Below, piece by piece: positions 19,607 through 29,443 of a stretch of 64,000 nt of DNA (its first letter is position 1; each line of letters opens with the position of its first letter). Where the stretch lies: the NCBI GenBank assembly GCA_030828505.1, contig JAURCJ010000007.1:28033-92032 (forward strand), in the 5' to 3' direction. Below the pieces are notes generated by a model. It was not told where the DNA came from and made no database searches. It worked only from the letters and a program-made list of their open reading frames with translations. Made by a program: the position numbers and the translations under genes. This DNA comes from Alphaproteobacteria bacterium. Lineage in GTDB: Bacteria; Pseudomonadota; Alphaproteobacteria; TMED109.

Positions 19607-21268
19607 TTGAGTACTGCTATTAATATATACTTATGTCAGCTAAATTTTCATGTTGGTAATTTAAATAGTAATTTTGATAAAATTATTTCAGCCCGAGAAA
19701 AGATTAAAAGAGAGGGTGGAGATTTATGTATTTTTTCTGAGTTATCTATTACAGGCTATCCTCCAGAAGACTTAGTTTTGCGTAAAACATTTATAGAAAC
19801 AGTAGAAAAGTTCGTTGAAAAATTAACAGTAATATCTAAAGATAATGGTCCTGGAATGATTGTAGGTTATCCGAGACTTTATGATAATAAATTGATGAAT
19901 TCTGCTGCAATAATTCATAATGGTAAAATTTCTATTATTGATAAATTTCATTTGCCAAATTATGGCGTATTTGATGAAAAAAGAGTTTTTAATTCTAATA
20001 GGATGCCTGGGCCTATAGTTTTTAAAGATATAAGAATAGGTTTAATGATATGTGAAGATATGTGGTTTTCTGATGTATCAGAAAGCTTACAAGAGTCCGG
20101 AGCACAAATATTAATTGTAATTAATGGTTCACCATTTGATCAAAAAAAAGAAGATGAGCGTCTTTCTGTTGCTGTTTCAAGAGTAGTAGAAACAAATTTA
20201 CCTTTAATATATGTTAACCAGATTGGTGGCCAAGATGAATTAGTTTTTGATGGTAGTTCCTTCGCATTAGATTCTAGTGCAAAATTATGTTTGCAAAGCT
20301 CTTCTTGGAGGGAAGAACTAAATAGATTGGAAATAACTAATAATAATGATGGTTTATGTGAATTATCATCTTCAATTATTAATAAAATATCTGTTGGGTT
20401 AGAATCAAAATATAATGCCATGGTTTTAGGTTTAAGAGATTATGTAAATAAAAATAAATTTAAAGGAGTAATTTTAGGTCTGTCAGGAGGTATAGATTCA
20501 GCTTTAGCTGTTGCTATTGCAGTTGATGCTTTAGGCAAAGATAGAGTAAGAGGCATTAGAATGCCATCTAAGTATTCATCTGAAGGTTCATTAAAAGATG
20601 CTAAAGAATCCGCAAATTTATTGAATATAAAAATTGATACAATTCGTATTGAGGAAATTAATAATTCTTATTTAGAGAATTTAAAAGAATTATTTATTGG
20701 GTTTGAGAAAGATACAACTGAGGAAAATATTCAATCTAGAATAAGAGGTGTTATACTTATGGCAATTTCCAATAAATTTGGAGAAATGCTTATATCTACG
20801 GGCAATAAAAGTGAAATAAGTGTTGGATATACTACTATTTATGGAGATATGAATGGGGGGTTTTGTGCTTTAAAAGATGCATACAAAACGGATGTCTATA
20901 ATTTAGCTAAATGGAGAAATAATAATTATAATGAGTTACTTTTAGGACCTTCTGGAATGGTCGTACCTGAAAATAGTATAACCAAAGAGCCTTCAGCAGA
21001 GCTGGATTTTAATCAAAGGGACCAAGATAGCCTGCCTGATTATAAAGTACTAGATGAGATATTAATTAAAATAATTGAAGAAGAGGAATCACTAGAAACT
21101 ATTATCTCTATGGGACATGACATTAAGTTAGTTCATAGGGTTTATAAATTATTATTAAATTCTGAATATAAAAGAAGACAATCTGCCCCTGGCGTAAAGC
21201 TTACAGCGCGTTCCTTTGGAAAAGAAAGAAGATATCCTATCGTAAACGCATTTTTAGATGATATATAA
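19607..21268 (+). CDS. nadE: Glutamine-dependent NAD+ synthetase
   Basis: Amidates nicotinate adenine dinucleotide to NAD+. Two domains: an N-terminal nitrilase-type glutaminase with Glu in FSELSITGYPPEDL, Lys in KFHLPNYG and Cys in LMICEDMWF, and a C-terminal ATP-pyrophosphatase with the SGGIDSALA loop and STGNKSE. About 553 residues. An in-frame ATG lies 12 bases upstream, but that ATGGAG also supplies the GGAG of an SD spaced 6 bases from the TTG used here, so TTG is preferred; the ATG gives four extra residues. Follows pncB closely and precedes trmJ by 15 bases. Confidence 0.93.
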   Translation: MSTAINIYLCQLNFHVGNLNSNFDKIISAREKIKREGGDLCIFSELSITGYPPEDLVLRKTFIETVEKFVEKLTVISKDNGPGMIVGYPRLYDNKLMNSAAIIHNGKISIIDKFHLPNYGVFDEKRVFNSNRMPGPIVFKDIRIGLMICEDMWFSDVSESLQESGAQILIVINGSPFDQKKEDERLSVAVSRVVETNLPLIYVNQIGGQDELVFDGSSFALDSSAKLCLQSSSWREELNRLEITNNNDGLCELSSSIINKISVGLESKYNAMVLGLRDYVNKNKFKGVILGLSGGIDSALAVAIAVDALGKDRVRGIRMPSKYSSEGSLKDAKESANLLNIKIDTIRIEEINNSYLENLKELFIGFEKDTTEENIQSRIRGVILMAISNKFGEMLISTGNKSEISVGYTTIYGDMNGGFCALKDAYKTDVYNLAKWRNNNYNELLLGPSGMVVPENSITKEPSAELDFNQRDQDSLPDYKVLDEILIKIIEEEESLETIISMGHDIKLVHRVYKLLLNSEYKRRQSAPGVKLTARSFGKERRYPIVNAFLDDI

Positions 21269-21283
21269 TAGTTTGCTAAGAGA

Positions 21284-22018
21284 ATGAATATATTTGCCCC
21301 AAGTATTATATTAGTGGAGCCGCAACTAGGAGAAAATATTGGCTCTACAAGTAGAGCTATGCTAAATTTTGGTGTTAATGACTTAAGATTAGTTAATCCA
21401 AGAGACGGTTGGCCAAACTCTAAAGCAAATGCAATGGCAGCTGGAGCATTAGAAGATAAACATTTTAAAGTCACATTACATGATAATATTAAACTTGCGA
21501 CGGAGGATTGTTCATATTTGTTAGCAACATCAGCTAGGATTAGAGATATAAATAAGCCAGTTTACAATATTAAAGAAGGTATTAAAAAATTAATTAATGC
21601 TCAAAATAACGGTTTAAAAACAGCGATTATTTTTGGAGGAGAAAAGTCAGGATTAAATAATGAAGATATTGTAAAAGCTGATGCATTAATAAATATTAAT
21701 AATAATAAAAAATTTAGTTCAATTAATTTATCTATGTCAGTCTTACTAATCTGTTATGAATGGTTTAACAATAATAGATTAAGTAAAAATATGACCCAAG
21801 TTACTGTTAATAAAGAAAAAATATTGGCCAATAAAAGTGAATTAAATTATTTTATTGATAAATTAGTTTCTATTTTAGATGATACTAATTTTTTTAACCC
21901 TGATGAAAAAAGAAAGATTATGATAAATAATATAGAAGCTATTTTTACTAGAAATCAATTAACCTTACAAGAATTAAATACTTTACATGGAATATTATCA
22001 AGTATAATAAGAAGTTAA
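21284..22018 (+). CDS. trmJ: tRNA (cytidine/uridine-32-2'-O-)-methyltransferase, SPOUT family
   Basis: SAM-dependent 2'-O-methylation of position 32 in tRNA anticodon loops. 244 residues. The knotted SPOUT fold shows motif 1 LVEPQLGENIGSTSRAM (with conserved Asn18 and Arg), motif 2 IIFGGEKSGLNNED, and motif 3 INLSMSVLLICYE. The C-terminal helix bundle (residues about 165-244) is the TrmJ extension that binds tRNA. ATG start, 15 bases after nadE. Assignment between TrmJ and a close rRNA methyltransferase paralogue rests on length and the C-terminal region. Confidence 0.87.
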   Translation: MNIFAPSIILVEPQLGENIGSTSRAMLNFGVNDLRLVNPRDGWPNSKANAMAAGALEDKHFKVTLHDNIKLATEDCSYLLATSARIRDINKPVYNIKEGIKKLINAQNNGLKTAIIFGGEKSGLNNEDIVKADALININNNKKFSSINLSMSVLLICYEWFNNNRLSKNMTQVTVNKEKILANKSELNYFIDKLVSILDDTNFFNPDEKRKIMINNIEAIFTRNQLTLQELNTLHGILSSIIRS

Positions 22019-22030
22019 ATAAAGATAGGG

Positions 22031-22058
22031 TTGACAGTATATAATTCAGCTGTATAGT
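22031..22058 (+). promoter_or_regulatory. Sigma-70-type promoter for rpsD
   Basis: A -35 box TTGACA (perfect) and a -10 box TATAGT separated by 16 bases, placed about 50 bases ahead of the rpsD start. This is one of the best vegetative promoters in the window and fits a highly expressed ribosomal gene. It overlaps the region just after the trmJ stop. Confidence 0.7.
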
Positions 22059-22107
22059 TCCCTAGAATTATATATTCATTTCAGTAAATGATAGGAAATT
22101 ATTAATA

Positions 22108-22722
22108 ATGAGTAAGAGAAGTGAACCACACTATAAAATTGACAGAAGATTAGGTTGTAACTTATGGGGAAGACCTAAAAGCCCATTTAATAAAAGAGAA
22201 TATGGACCTGGGCAACATGGTCAAAGAAGAGGTAAGCTATCAGATTTTGGTATACAGCTTAGAGCAAAACAAAAGCTCAAAGGTTATTATGGTAATCTAT
22301 CCGAGAAACAGTTTAGAAATTATTACAAAAGTGCAGCTTCTTTGAGAGGTGATACTGGTGAACAACTTGTAGGCTTATTAGAAAGAAGATTAGATGCTGT
22401 AGTTTATAGGCTTAACCTTGTACCAACTATCTTTTCTGCAAGACAATTAATCAATCATGGTCATGTAAGAGTTAATGGCAAGAGAGTAAATATTAGATCT
22501 TATATGTGCTCAGTAGGCGATGTCATTTCAATTAGAGAACAATCAAAGGATCACCCTTTAGTGGTTGAGGCATCTCAGGGTCAGACTAGAGATATACCTG
22601 ATTATATTAGTCCAAATCTAGAGAAGTTGGAAGGTACATTTAATAGAATACCTGTATTAGCAGATATACCATACCCAGTTGAGATGGAGCCAAATTTAGT
22701 TGTAGAGTATTATTCTAGATAA
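22108..22722 (+). CDS. rpsD: 30S ribosomal protein S4
   Basis: Primary 16S rRNA-binding protein that starts assembly of the 30S body, and in many bacteria a translational repressor of its own operon. 204 residues. Opening [18 protein letters not shown] and [11 protein letters not shown] are alphaproteobacterial S4 signatures; the four zinc cysteines of the C+ form are absent apart from a lone Cys17. The S4 RNA-binding domain [12 protein letters not shown]...[14 protein letters not shown] is intact. Transcribed from its own promoter, and ending 5 bases from the convergent grxD. Confidence 0.98.
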   Translation: MSKRSEPHYKIDRRLGCNLWGRPKSPFNKREYGPGQHGQRRGKLSDFGIQLRAKQKLKGYYGNLSEKQFRNYYKSAASLRGDTGEQLVGLLERRLDAVVYRLNLVPTIFSARQLINHGHVRVNGKRVNIRSYMCSVGDVISIREQSKDHPLVVEASQGQTRDIPDYISPNLEKLEGTFNRIPVLADIPYPVEMEPNLVVEYYSR

Positions 22723-22727
22723 TATAT

Positions 22728-23048
22728 TTATTTATTAAATAATTCTTGTAACTCACCATTTTCATACATTTCTTTAACAATATCACAACCTCCAATGAAT
22801 TCACCATTAACATATAGTTGTGGAATAGTTGGCCAGTCACTGAAAGCTTTAATTCCGTCTCTTAATGTAGGCTCTGCAAGTACATCTACTCCTTTAAATT
22901 CAACGCCAATATGGCTTAAAACCTGAGATACCATGGAAGAAAAACCACATTGAGGAAAAACAGGTGTACCTTTCATAAACAATACTACATCATTTGAACT
23001 GATTTCTTTTTCAATCCTACTTTTTACGCCTTCATCTAATTCTGACAT
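22728..23048 (-). CDS. grxD: Monothiol glutaredoxin (Grx4/GrxD type)
   Basis: CGFS glutaredoxin that holds a [2Fe-2S] cluster bridged with glutathione and works with BolA in iron-sulfur trafficking. 106 residues with [12 protein letters not shown] (Cys34), [17 protein letters not shown] cis-Pro and glutathione-binding loops. The ATG used reads MSELDEG and has GGAGGT at ideal distance; a TTG four codons upstream lies inside that SD and is not a start. It is the last gene of the purine operon, 27 bases after bolA. Confidence 0.96.
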   Translation of the reverse strand: MSELDEGVKSRIEKEISSNDVVLFMKGTPVFPQCGFSSMVSQVLSHIGVEFKGVDVLAEPTLRDGIKAFSDWPTIPQLYVNGEFIGGCDIVKEMYENGELQELFNK

Positions 23049-23075
23049 TATTACCTCCAATTATTATTAATATTA

Positions 23076-23309
23076 TTAGTCTTCCGAGCTAGTTTTTAGA
23101 GCTAAAGCATGTAATTGTTGCCCCATCTTACCCTTTAAAGCTTTATATACCATTTGATGCTGTTGAATTTTAGATTTTCCATTAAATAACGAAGATTTTA
23201 CATGAGCTGAATAATGATCTCCATCGCCTCTAAGGTCTTCTATTATAACTGTTGCATTAGGAATGGCTTCCTTTATCATAGTTTCTATTTCACTAGCACT
23301 CATAGACAT
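23076..23309 (-). CDS. bolA: BolA family protein
   Basis: Small partner of monothiol glutaredoxins that forms [2Fe-2S] heterocomplexes; in alphaproteobacteria it is tied to iron control. 77 residues with the BolA core GDGDHYSAHVKSSLFNGKSKIQQHQMVYKAL; the conserved cluster-ligand His lies in HQMVY. Directly between purL and grxD, the usual alphaproteobacterial order, which makes the pairing with grxD secure. Confidence 0.94.
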   Translation of the reverse strand: MSMSASEIETMIKEAIPNATVIIEDLRGDGDHYSAHVKSSLFNGKSKIQQHQMVYKALKGKMGQQLHALALKTSSED

Positions 23310-23327
23310 GAGATTTCCTTATATTTA

Positions 23328-25493
23328 TTAAGAAAAATAATTATGGAACCAATTATTTCTTATATTAGATAATTTTTCAATAGATATTTTATTATTATTA
23401 ATTGTTAGATGCTTACCATTTAGCTTACCAATAATAGAAGCTTCTATATTCATTTCTTTAGATCTATTAATAATTGCTTCACTATAATTTGTCATAATTA
23501 TATACCTTGCTTGATCTTCACCAAATAGCCATTCACAAATATTCTTCTCTTTAGGTGATATTACTTCACATCCTGTATTACTCATTATGCATATTTCAGA
23601 AAGAGCAATTCCAATACCTCCATCTGATATATCTTTACATGCACTAATAAGATTTTTAGAAGCAAGTTCTAAGATAAATTTTCCATGTTTTAACTCTTCT
23701 TCTAAATTTATATTTGGCGGATTACCATTTTCAATATTAGCTATTTCTTTTGCATAAATAGAACATTCTAAATGTCCTGAGGTTGTACCTAAAATAATTA
23801 TATCCTGATTATCAGGTTTAACAATCATATTAGATAATTGATTATCTGTATTTTTAATTAATCCCACAGCACCTATTTGGGGGGTTGGGGGTATACTTTT
23901 CCCCTCAGTTTCATTGTATAAACTTACATTACCTGCAACCACAGGCATCGATAATTTATTACATGCTTCAGATATTCCCCTTATAGCATCTACTATTTGA
24001 CCCATTACTTCCTTATTTTCAGGATTACCAAAATTAAGACAATCAGTAATTGCTAATGGTAAAGCTCCAACAGCACATAAATTTCTATATGATTCACATA
24101 CTGCTTGCATACCTCCAATGTAAGAATTTGATTTACAATATCTCGGTGTACAATCTGTAGTAATTGCTAAAGCTTCTTTATCAATATTATGAATTTTTAC
24201 TACTCCAGATTCAGAACCAGGCATACCAATCGTATCACCCATTACCATATGATCATATTGTTGCCAAATCCACTCTCTAGAACACAAATCATGACTACCT
24301 ATTAATTTTAAAAGAGCATTTTGCCAATCATCATTAGTGGGAATATTAACTGCCTCACTATTTATATTAGATTCATAAGGTCTATCGTAAATTAATCCAT
24401 TAGCAAGTGGTTCTAGAGGTATATCAGCAACTATTTCATTATTAGATTTTAAGACTATATGTTGAGAGGAAGTAACTTTTCCAATAATACTAAAATCTAA
24501 TTCCCATTTCTTAAAAATTTCTTCAGCTTTTTGTTCAGAACCAGGTTTTAAAACCATTAACATTCTTTCTTGACTTTCGGATAACATTATTTCAAATGGT
24601 GTCATTTTTGTTTCTCTAACAGGTACTTTATCTAAATCAATTTCTATTCCATTATTATCTTTGGCTGCCATTTCAACTGAAGATGATGTCAAACCAGCAG
24701 CTCCCATATCCTGAATACCTATAATACAATCTGTTTCCATTAATTCCAGACATGCTTCTAGTAATAGTTTTTCTGTAAATGGGTCTCCAACTTGTACAGT
24801 AGGTCTTTTGCTTTCTGAGTCTGCATCAAATGATGCAGATGCCATTGAGGCACCATGTATACCATCTCTGCCAGTTTTTGCTCCTACATATACTACAGGA
24901 CTTCCAGGTGAGCCTGCTTTTGCGTAAAAAATTTTATCTTTCTTTACTATACCTACTGTCATAGCATTTACTAAAATATTACCATTATAACCATCATGAA
25001 ATGTACACTCTCCTCCGATAGTAGGTACTCCCATACAATTACCATATCCTCCAATACCTGAAACTACACCAGAAAGCAGATGTTTTGTTTTTATATTTTG
25101 AGGGCTACCAAATCTTAAACAATTTAGGTTGGCAACAGGGCGTGCTCCCATAGTAAATATATCTCTCATTATACCGCCTACACCTGTTGCTGCACCTTGG
25201 TAGGGTTCAATAAATGACGGATGATTATGACTTTCCATTTTGAACACAGCAGCTAGGTTATTCCCAATATCTATTATTCCAGCATTTTCACCTGGTCCTT
25301 GAATTACCCATGGGGCTTTTGTAGGAAGAGTTTTAAGCCATTTTCTTGAAGATTTATATGAACAGTGTTCGCTCCACATTGCAGAAAAGATTCCTAATTC
25401 AGTAATATTAGGCACTCTTTTCATATATTTTATTGTTTCTTTATATTCTTTTTCATTGAGACCTAATTCTATGGCCTGATCTAATGTGGTCAT
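23328..25493 (-). CDS. purL: Phosphoribosylformylglycinamidine synthase subunit PurL
   Basis: ATP-dependent amidation of FGAR to FGAM in purine synthesis. This is the short PurL (721 residues), which needs the separate glutaminase PurQ and the adaptor PurS, both encoded next to it. Landmarks: ALA-like start [71 protein letters not shown] and the second AIRS-like half with NFGNPENKE and KDISDGGIG. Expressed in the order purS-purQ-purL with 7- to 13-base gaps. Confidence 0.97.
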   Translation of the reverse strand: MTTLDQAIELGLNEKEYKETIKYMKRVPNITELGIFSAMWSEHCSYKSSRKWLKTLPTKAPWVIQGPGENAGIIDIGNNLAAVFKMESHNHPSFIEPYQGAATGVGGIMRDIFTMGARPVANLNCLRFGSPQNIKTKHLLSGVVSGIGGYGNCMGVPTIGGECTFHDGYNGNILVNAMTVGIVKKDKIFYAKAGSPGSPVVYVGAKTGRDGIHGASMASASFDADSESKRPTVQVGDPFTEKLLLEACLELMETDCIIGIQDMGAAGLTSSSVEMAAKDNNGIEIDLDKVPVRETKMTPFEIMLSESQERMLMVLKPGSEQKAEEIFKKWELDFSIIGKVTSSQHIVLKSNNEIVADIPLEPLANGLIYDRPYESNINSEAVNIPTNDDWQNALLKLIGSHDLCSREWIWQQYDHMVMGDTIGMPGSESGVVKIHNIDKEALAITTDCTPRYCKSNSYIGGMQAVCESYRNLCAVGALPLAITDCLNFGNPENKEVMGQIVDAIRGISEACNKLSMPVVAGNVSLYNETEGKSIPPTPQIGAVGLIKNTDNQLSNMIVKPDNQDIIILGTTSGHLECSIYAKEIANIENGNPPNINLEEELKHGKFILELASKNLISACKDISDGGIGIALSEICIMSNTGCEVISPKEKNICEWLFGEDQARYIIMTNYSEAIINRSKEMNIEASIIGKLNGKHLTINNNKISIEKLSNIRNNWFHNYFS

Positions 25494-25500
25494 TATATTA

Positions 25501-26187
25501 TTATCCTATTTTTTCAAAAAATGTTTTAAAAAAATTAATACCATCTTCTCCGCCAAGAGTATTATGGATAGCTCTTTCAGGATGAGGCATCATACCTAAA
25601 ACATTGCCTTTATCATTAAAAATTCCAGCAATATTATTTATAGACCCATTAATGTTATTTTCATCATCTATAATGCCTGTTTCTGAGCAATATTGGTAAG
25701 CAATTCTATTCTCTTTAATTAACTTTTCTATAACAGTATCATTTGCATAATAATTTCCATCATGATGAGCTACTGGAAATGAAATTACCTTATTAACTTG
25801 ATCCTTAGGTATCCAATTACTTTCTTGTTTGGATATTAAAAAAGTATATTTACATATAAAATTCATGTTTTTATTTCTCATAAGAACACCTGGCAAAAGT
25901 TCACATTCAGTAAGTATTTGAAAACCATTACATATACCTAGAACAGGAGTTCCTTTTAAAGCGTTTTTAACCACTTCTTTCATTATTGGAGCACGTGATG
26001 CTATTGACCCTGATCTTAAATAATCACCATGAGAAAATCCTCCAGGTAAAATAATTAAACTAGGATTATCAAGTTCAGTTTCTTTGTGCCAAATCATTTT
26101 AGAAGATTGGCCAGTTGTTTTTTTGATAGCTACATAAATATCTCTATCACAATTTGACCCTGGGAATACAATAATATTTGGTTTCAT
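25501..26187 (-). CDS. purQ: Phosphoribosylformylglycinamidine synthase subunit PurQ
   Basis: Class I glutamine amidotransferase that supplies ammonia to PurL. The nucleophile elbow GICNGFQIL holds the catalytic Cys, with [17 protein letters not shown] upstream; the His/Glu of the triad are in MMPHPERA. 228 residues. Sits between purS and purL in the same operon. Confidence 0.96.
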   Translation of the reverse strand: MKPNIIVFPGSNCDRDIYVAIKKTTGQSSKMIWHKETELDNPSLIILPGGFSHGDYLRSGSIASRAPIMKEVVKNALKGTPVLGICNGFQILTECELLPGVLMRNKNMNFICKYTFLISKQESNWIPKDQVNKVISFPVAHHDGNYYANDTVIEKLIKENRIAYQYCSETGIIDDENNINGSINNIAGIFNDKGNVLGMMPHPERAIHNTLGGEDGINFFKTFFEKIG

Positions 26188-26200
26188 AAACTATTACTTC

Positions 26201-26449
26201 TTAATTATCAGGTAAAACTTTTACTGTATAATCTTCAATAACCATGTTGGCTAAAAGAATCTTGCATATTTCTATGGTAAGTTTTTCTGCTTCTTCCTTA
26301 CTATCTGTATCAAGGTCTATGTCAAACAGTTTACCCTGTCTTATCCTATTGATTCCTGAGAAACCTAAATTACTTAAAGCAGCTTCAACAGCTTTACCTT
26401 GTGGATCTAGAACTCCTTCTTTTAAAGTGGTATGTACTTGTACTTTCAT
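26201..26449 (-). CDS. purS: Phosphoribosylformylglycinamidine synthase subunit PurS
   Basis: Small adaptor that bridges PurL and PurQ. 82 residues with the usual opening KVQVHTTLKEGVLDPQGKAVE and the IRQGKLFDIDL strand. Its presence explains the short PurL. 13-base gaps on both sides within the operon. Confidence 0.95.
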   Translation of the reverse strand: MKVQVHTTLKEGVLDPQGKAVEAALSNLGFSGINRIRQGKLFDIDLDTDSKEEAEKLTIEICKILLANMVIEDYTVKVLPDN

Positions 26450-26462
26450 ATTAATCCTCTAA

Positions 26463-27194
26463 TTAATTTTCTAATATACCAAGTCTTTTTGCTACTTCTT
26501 GGTAAGCTTCCTTCATATCTCCTAAGTCTTCTCTAAACCTGTCTTTATCTAATTTTTTGTTAGTGTTATTATCCCATAGTCTAAAATTATCAGGGCTTAA
26601 TTCATCTGCCAAAATTATTTCTAGGTTATCGTCTTTAAATAACCTTCCATACTCCAATTTAAAGTCTACAAGTTTAATAGATATACTTGAAAATATACCT
26701 AAAAGAAAATCATTAACCCTAAGTGACATATTAAAAATATCTTCCAATTCATTAGAGTTAGCCCAATCAAATGCTGTAATATGTTCTTCTGAAATTAAAG
26801 GATCATTTAATTCATCAGACTTATAATAATATTCAACTATTGGCCTAGGAAGAGATTCTCCTTCCTTTAGTCCAAATCGTTTGCAAATAGAACCTGCCGC
26901 AATATTTCTTACCACTACTTCTATAGGTATTATATCCACTTTATGCACTAATTGTTCTCTCATATTTATTCTTTTAATAAAATGAGTTGGTATGCCTATA
27001 TCTTTGACTTTATCCATCAAAAAAGATGATATTCTGTTATTTAAAACACCTTTTCCATTAATAATAGCAAATTTTTTATTATTAAAAGCTGTAGCATCAT
27101 CTTTAAAATACTGGATTATAGTATTAGGTTGTGTTCCCTGATAAAGAATTTTTGCTTTACCTTCATAAATTACTTTTCTTTTATTTTTTGTCAT
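26463..27194 (-). CDS. purC: Phosphoribosylaminoimidazole-succinocarboxamide synthase
   Basis: Ligates CAIR with aspartate (ATP-dependent) to give SAICAR. 243 residues; conserved [11 protein letters not shown] start, [22 protein letters not shown], and [14 protein letters not shown] with the metal/substrate acids. It stands between the NRDE protein gene and purS; a 58-base gap separates it from the former, the longest in the operon, so an internal promoter is possible. Confidence 0.96.
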   Translation of the reverse strand: MTKNKRKVIYEGKAKILYQGTQPNTIIQYFKDDATAFNNKKFAIINGKGVLNNRISSFLMDKVKDIGIPTHFIKRINMREQLVHKVDIIPIEVVVRNIAAGSICKRFGLKEGESLPRPIVEYYYKSDELNDPLISEEHITAFDWANSNELEDIFNMSLRVNDFLLGIFSSISIKLVDFKLEYGRLFKDDNLEIILADELSPDNFRLWDNNTNKKLDKDRFREDLGDMKEAYQEVAKRLGILEN

Positions 27195-27252
27195 ATTAGC
27201 CTTTAATAATTATTAAATATTTATTATTTAGTAATACTAGAACAATGCTTCG

Positions 27253-28014
27253 CTAACAAGTATTGATAGCATAAAATTTATTTTTATCTGGAGAAGAATT
27301 ATTAAATAAAAATATAGTATTATTATTTTTCTTTTTCATTACATCAGATGGTATTGCAATTATTGCAGATGACATAGTTCCATAATTATTTATATATTTA
27401 TTTTTTATATTCATTGCGGCCATAGGTTTATTATTAGGACAGTTAGTTTGAGATAAAAAATTTATCCATTCCTCCCATTCTGATGTTTCAGGGTTTGGAT
27501 TTTTTAAAGATTGAAATGTATCTTTATTATAAATATATCTATCAGATAATTTACTATTTATATCATGGCTATCTAAAAAATATTTTCCTTCTAATATTGG
27601 GTTTATAATTATTTTTTCTTTACCAATATTTTTTATCCAATAAGCACTATTGCTATTAGCTATAAATAAATTGAATGGTTTCCATTTTGAATTATCTATC
27701 GTTTTGAGATAAGCAAGTGCTTTGTTTATATCATTATTTTTTAAAACATTTATAATTATTTCGCCGCGACTAAATTTATCATTACTAGGACCCAAACTAT
27801 TTTTTCTATTAAGTATAGTTGCAACTAAACCTGTTTTGTTTATTCCTAGCCAACTTCCGCCTGCTGTTAAGTCTTTGCCAGCAATTATGTTAGGGTAGGC
27901 TGGCCAGTGTTTGCCAGGAGAAATCCATGGCCTATCTAGAATTTCATCTCTGTTTCCTGCTATAATAAGAGGCCATTTTTCTTTTGGTCTGAAAAGAATT
28001 AATAAAGTACACAT
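27253..28014 (-). CDS. NRDE/TANGO2-family protein
   Basis: Member of the NRDE family (named for the Asn-Arg-Asp-Glu motif, here IIAGNRDEILDRP). 253 residues, beginning MCTLLI with an N-terminal-nucleophile-like Cys2 after Met removal, then GGSWLGINKTGLVATILNR typical of the group. Eukaryotic TANGO2 and the related HRG-9 have been linked to heme movement; the bacterial role is not settled. It lies between purB (6 bases upstream) and purC in the purine operon. Whether this position is functional or accidental cannot be told from here. Confidence 0.85.
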   Translation of the reverse strand: MCTLLILFRPKEKWPLIIAGNRDEILDRPWISPGKHWPAYPNIIAGKDLTAGGSWLGINKTGLVATILNRKNSLGPSNDKFSRGEIIINVLKNNDINKALAYLKTIDNSKWKPFNLFIANSNSAYWIKNIGKEKIIINPILEGKYFLDSHDINSKLSDRYIYNKDTFQSLKNPNPETSEWEEWINFLSQTNCPNNKPMAAMNIKNKYINNYGTMSSAIIAIPSDVMKKKNNNTIFLFNNSSPDKNKFYAINTC

Positions 28015-28020
28015 TTAAAA

Positions 28021-29319
28021 TTATTTTTTATTAAAAACTCTATCAAAAATATAAGGTACATTTTTGGTGTGTTTTTTAATATCGAATAGTTTCTCTATTT
28101 CATTTATATTTAGATATTTTTTAACATCTTTGTCATTAATTAAAAGCTCTTTAAAATCAGATTTATTATTCCACACATCCATAGCTGATCTTTGAACTAC
28201 TCTATATGCATTTTCTCTGCTCATACCTGCTTGAGTAAGCTCTAGCATTACGCCTTGACTAAAATGTAATCCTCCAAGTTGATTTAAATTTTTTTTCATA
28301 TTTTCAGGATATAATACAAGGTTTTCTATAACACTTGCTAAACGGTTAATAGCAAAGTCTAATGTTACTGTCGCATCAGGTGCAATTACTCTTTCAACTG
28401 AAGAGTGAGATATATCTCTTTCATGCCACAAGGCTACATTTTCCTGAGAAGGAATAACTGCTGATCTTACGAGTCTTGCCAATCCAGTTATATTTTCTGT
28501 CAATACAGGGTTTCTCTTATGAGGCATTGCAGAGCTACCTTTTTGTCCCTCACTAAATTTTTCTTCAGCTTCTCTTACTTCTGTCCTTTGTAAATGACGT
28601 ATTTCAATAGAAACTCTTTCTAAACAGCTTGCTATTACTCCTAAAATAGAAAAAAACATTGCATGTCTATCTCTAGGAGAAATTTGAGTAGAAATAGTTT
28701 CAGGTTGTAATTTCATTTTTTTTGCTACATACAGTTCAACTTTTGGGTCAATATTTGCAAAAGTTCCAACCGCTCCAGAAATCTTACATGTAGATATTTC
28801 CTTACTGGCAAAAGACAATCTGTCCCTACATCTATTAAATTCAGCATAAGCTGAAGCAAATTTTAATCCCATAGTAGTCGGCTCAGCATGAATACCATGA
28901 CTTCTGCCTATACAGACCATATTTTTACTTGATAGGGCTCTTTTTTTTAAGGCTTTTAATAATCTAGCAATACCTTTATCAAGAATTTTACTTGCTTTCA
29001 TTAGTTGAATATTAAGACAAGTGTCTAATACATCGGAAGAAGTCATGCCTTGATGAATAAATCTAGCTTTTGGGCCAACATGTTCTGCGACATTTGTTAA
29101 AAATGCTATAACATCATGTTTCACTTCTTTTTCAATAGCATCAATTTTATCAATTTCAAATTTACCTTTTTTATCAATTTGTCTTGCTACACCTACGGGA
29201 ATAACACCTAATTTTTCCTGAGCTTCACAAGCATATTTTTCAATATCTAGCCATATTTGAAATCTTGATGTTGTATTCCAAATTTCTGTCATTTCAGGTC
29301 TACTGTATCTGGGTATCAT
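28021..29319 (-). CDS. purB: Adenylosuccinate lyase
   Basis: Removes fumarate from SAICAR and from adenylosuccinate. 432 residues; fumarase/aspartase superfamily signature SSAMPHKRNPVL with the catalytic Ser loop, QGMTSSDVLDT and IGRSHGIHAEPTT with catalytic His. First gene of the leftward purine operon. Its leader carries TTTAAGGTT just before the ATG, the same 9-mer as in the divergent mtnA leader. Confidence 0.96.
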   Translation of the reverse strand: MIPRYSRPEMTEIWNTTSRFQIWLDIEKYACEAQEKLGVIPVGVARQIDKKGKFEIDKIDAIEKEVKHDVIAFLTNVAEHVGPKARFIHQGMTSSDVLDTCLNIQLMKASKILDKGIARLLKALKKRALSSKNMVCIGRSHGIHAEPTTMGLKFASAYAEFNRCRDRLSFASKEISTCKISGAVGTFANIDPKVELYVAKKMKLQPETISTQISPRDRHAMFFSILGVIASCLERVSIEIRHLQRTEVREAEEKFSEGQKGSSAMPHKRNPVLTENITGLARLVRSAVIPSQENVALWHERDISHSSVERVIAPDATVTLDFAINRLASVIENLVLYPENMKKNLNQLGGLHFSQGVMLELTQAGMSRENAYRVVQRSAMDVWNNKSDFKELLINDKDVKKYLNINEIEKLFDIKKHTKNVPYIFDRVFNKK

Positions 29320-29443
29320 ATTTTAAACCTTAAATTATATTAATATTATTAGAATTAATTATATTTATATATAATGATATTAATACGTACAAATATATAA
29401 TAATATTTGTATTATATTTGTTATATATATTTAAGGTTAATTT

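Noticed and set aside
22019..22107. S4 autoregulatory RNA structure in the rpsD leader
   Set aside because: The leader is short and no convincing pseudoknot or stem could be drawn by eye.
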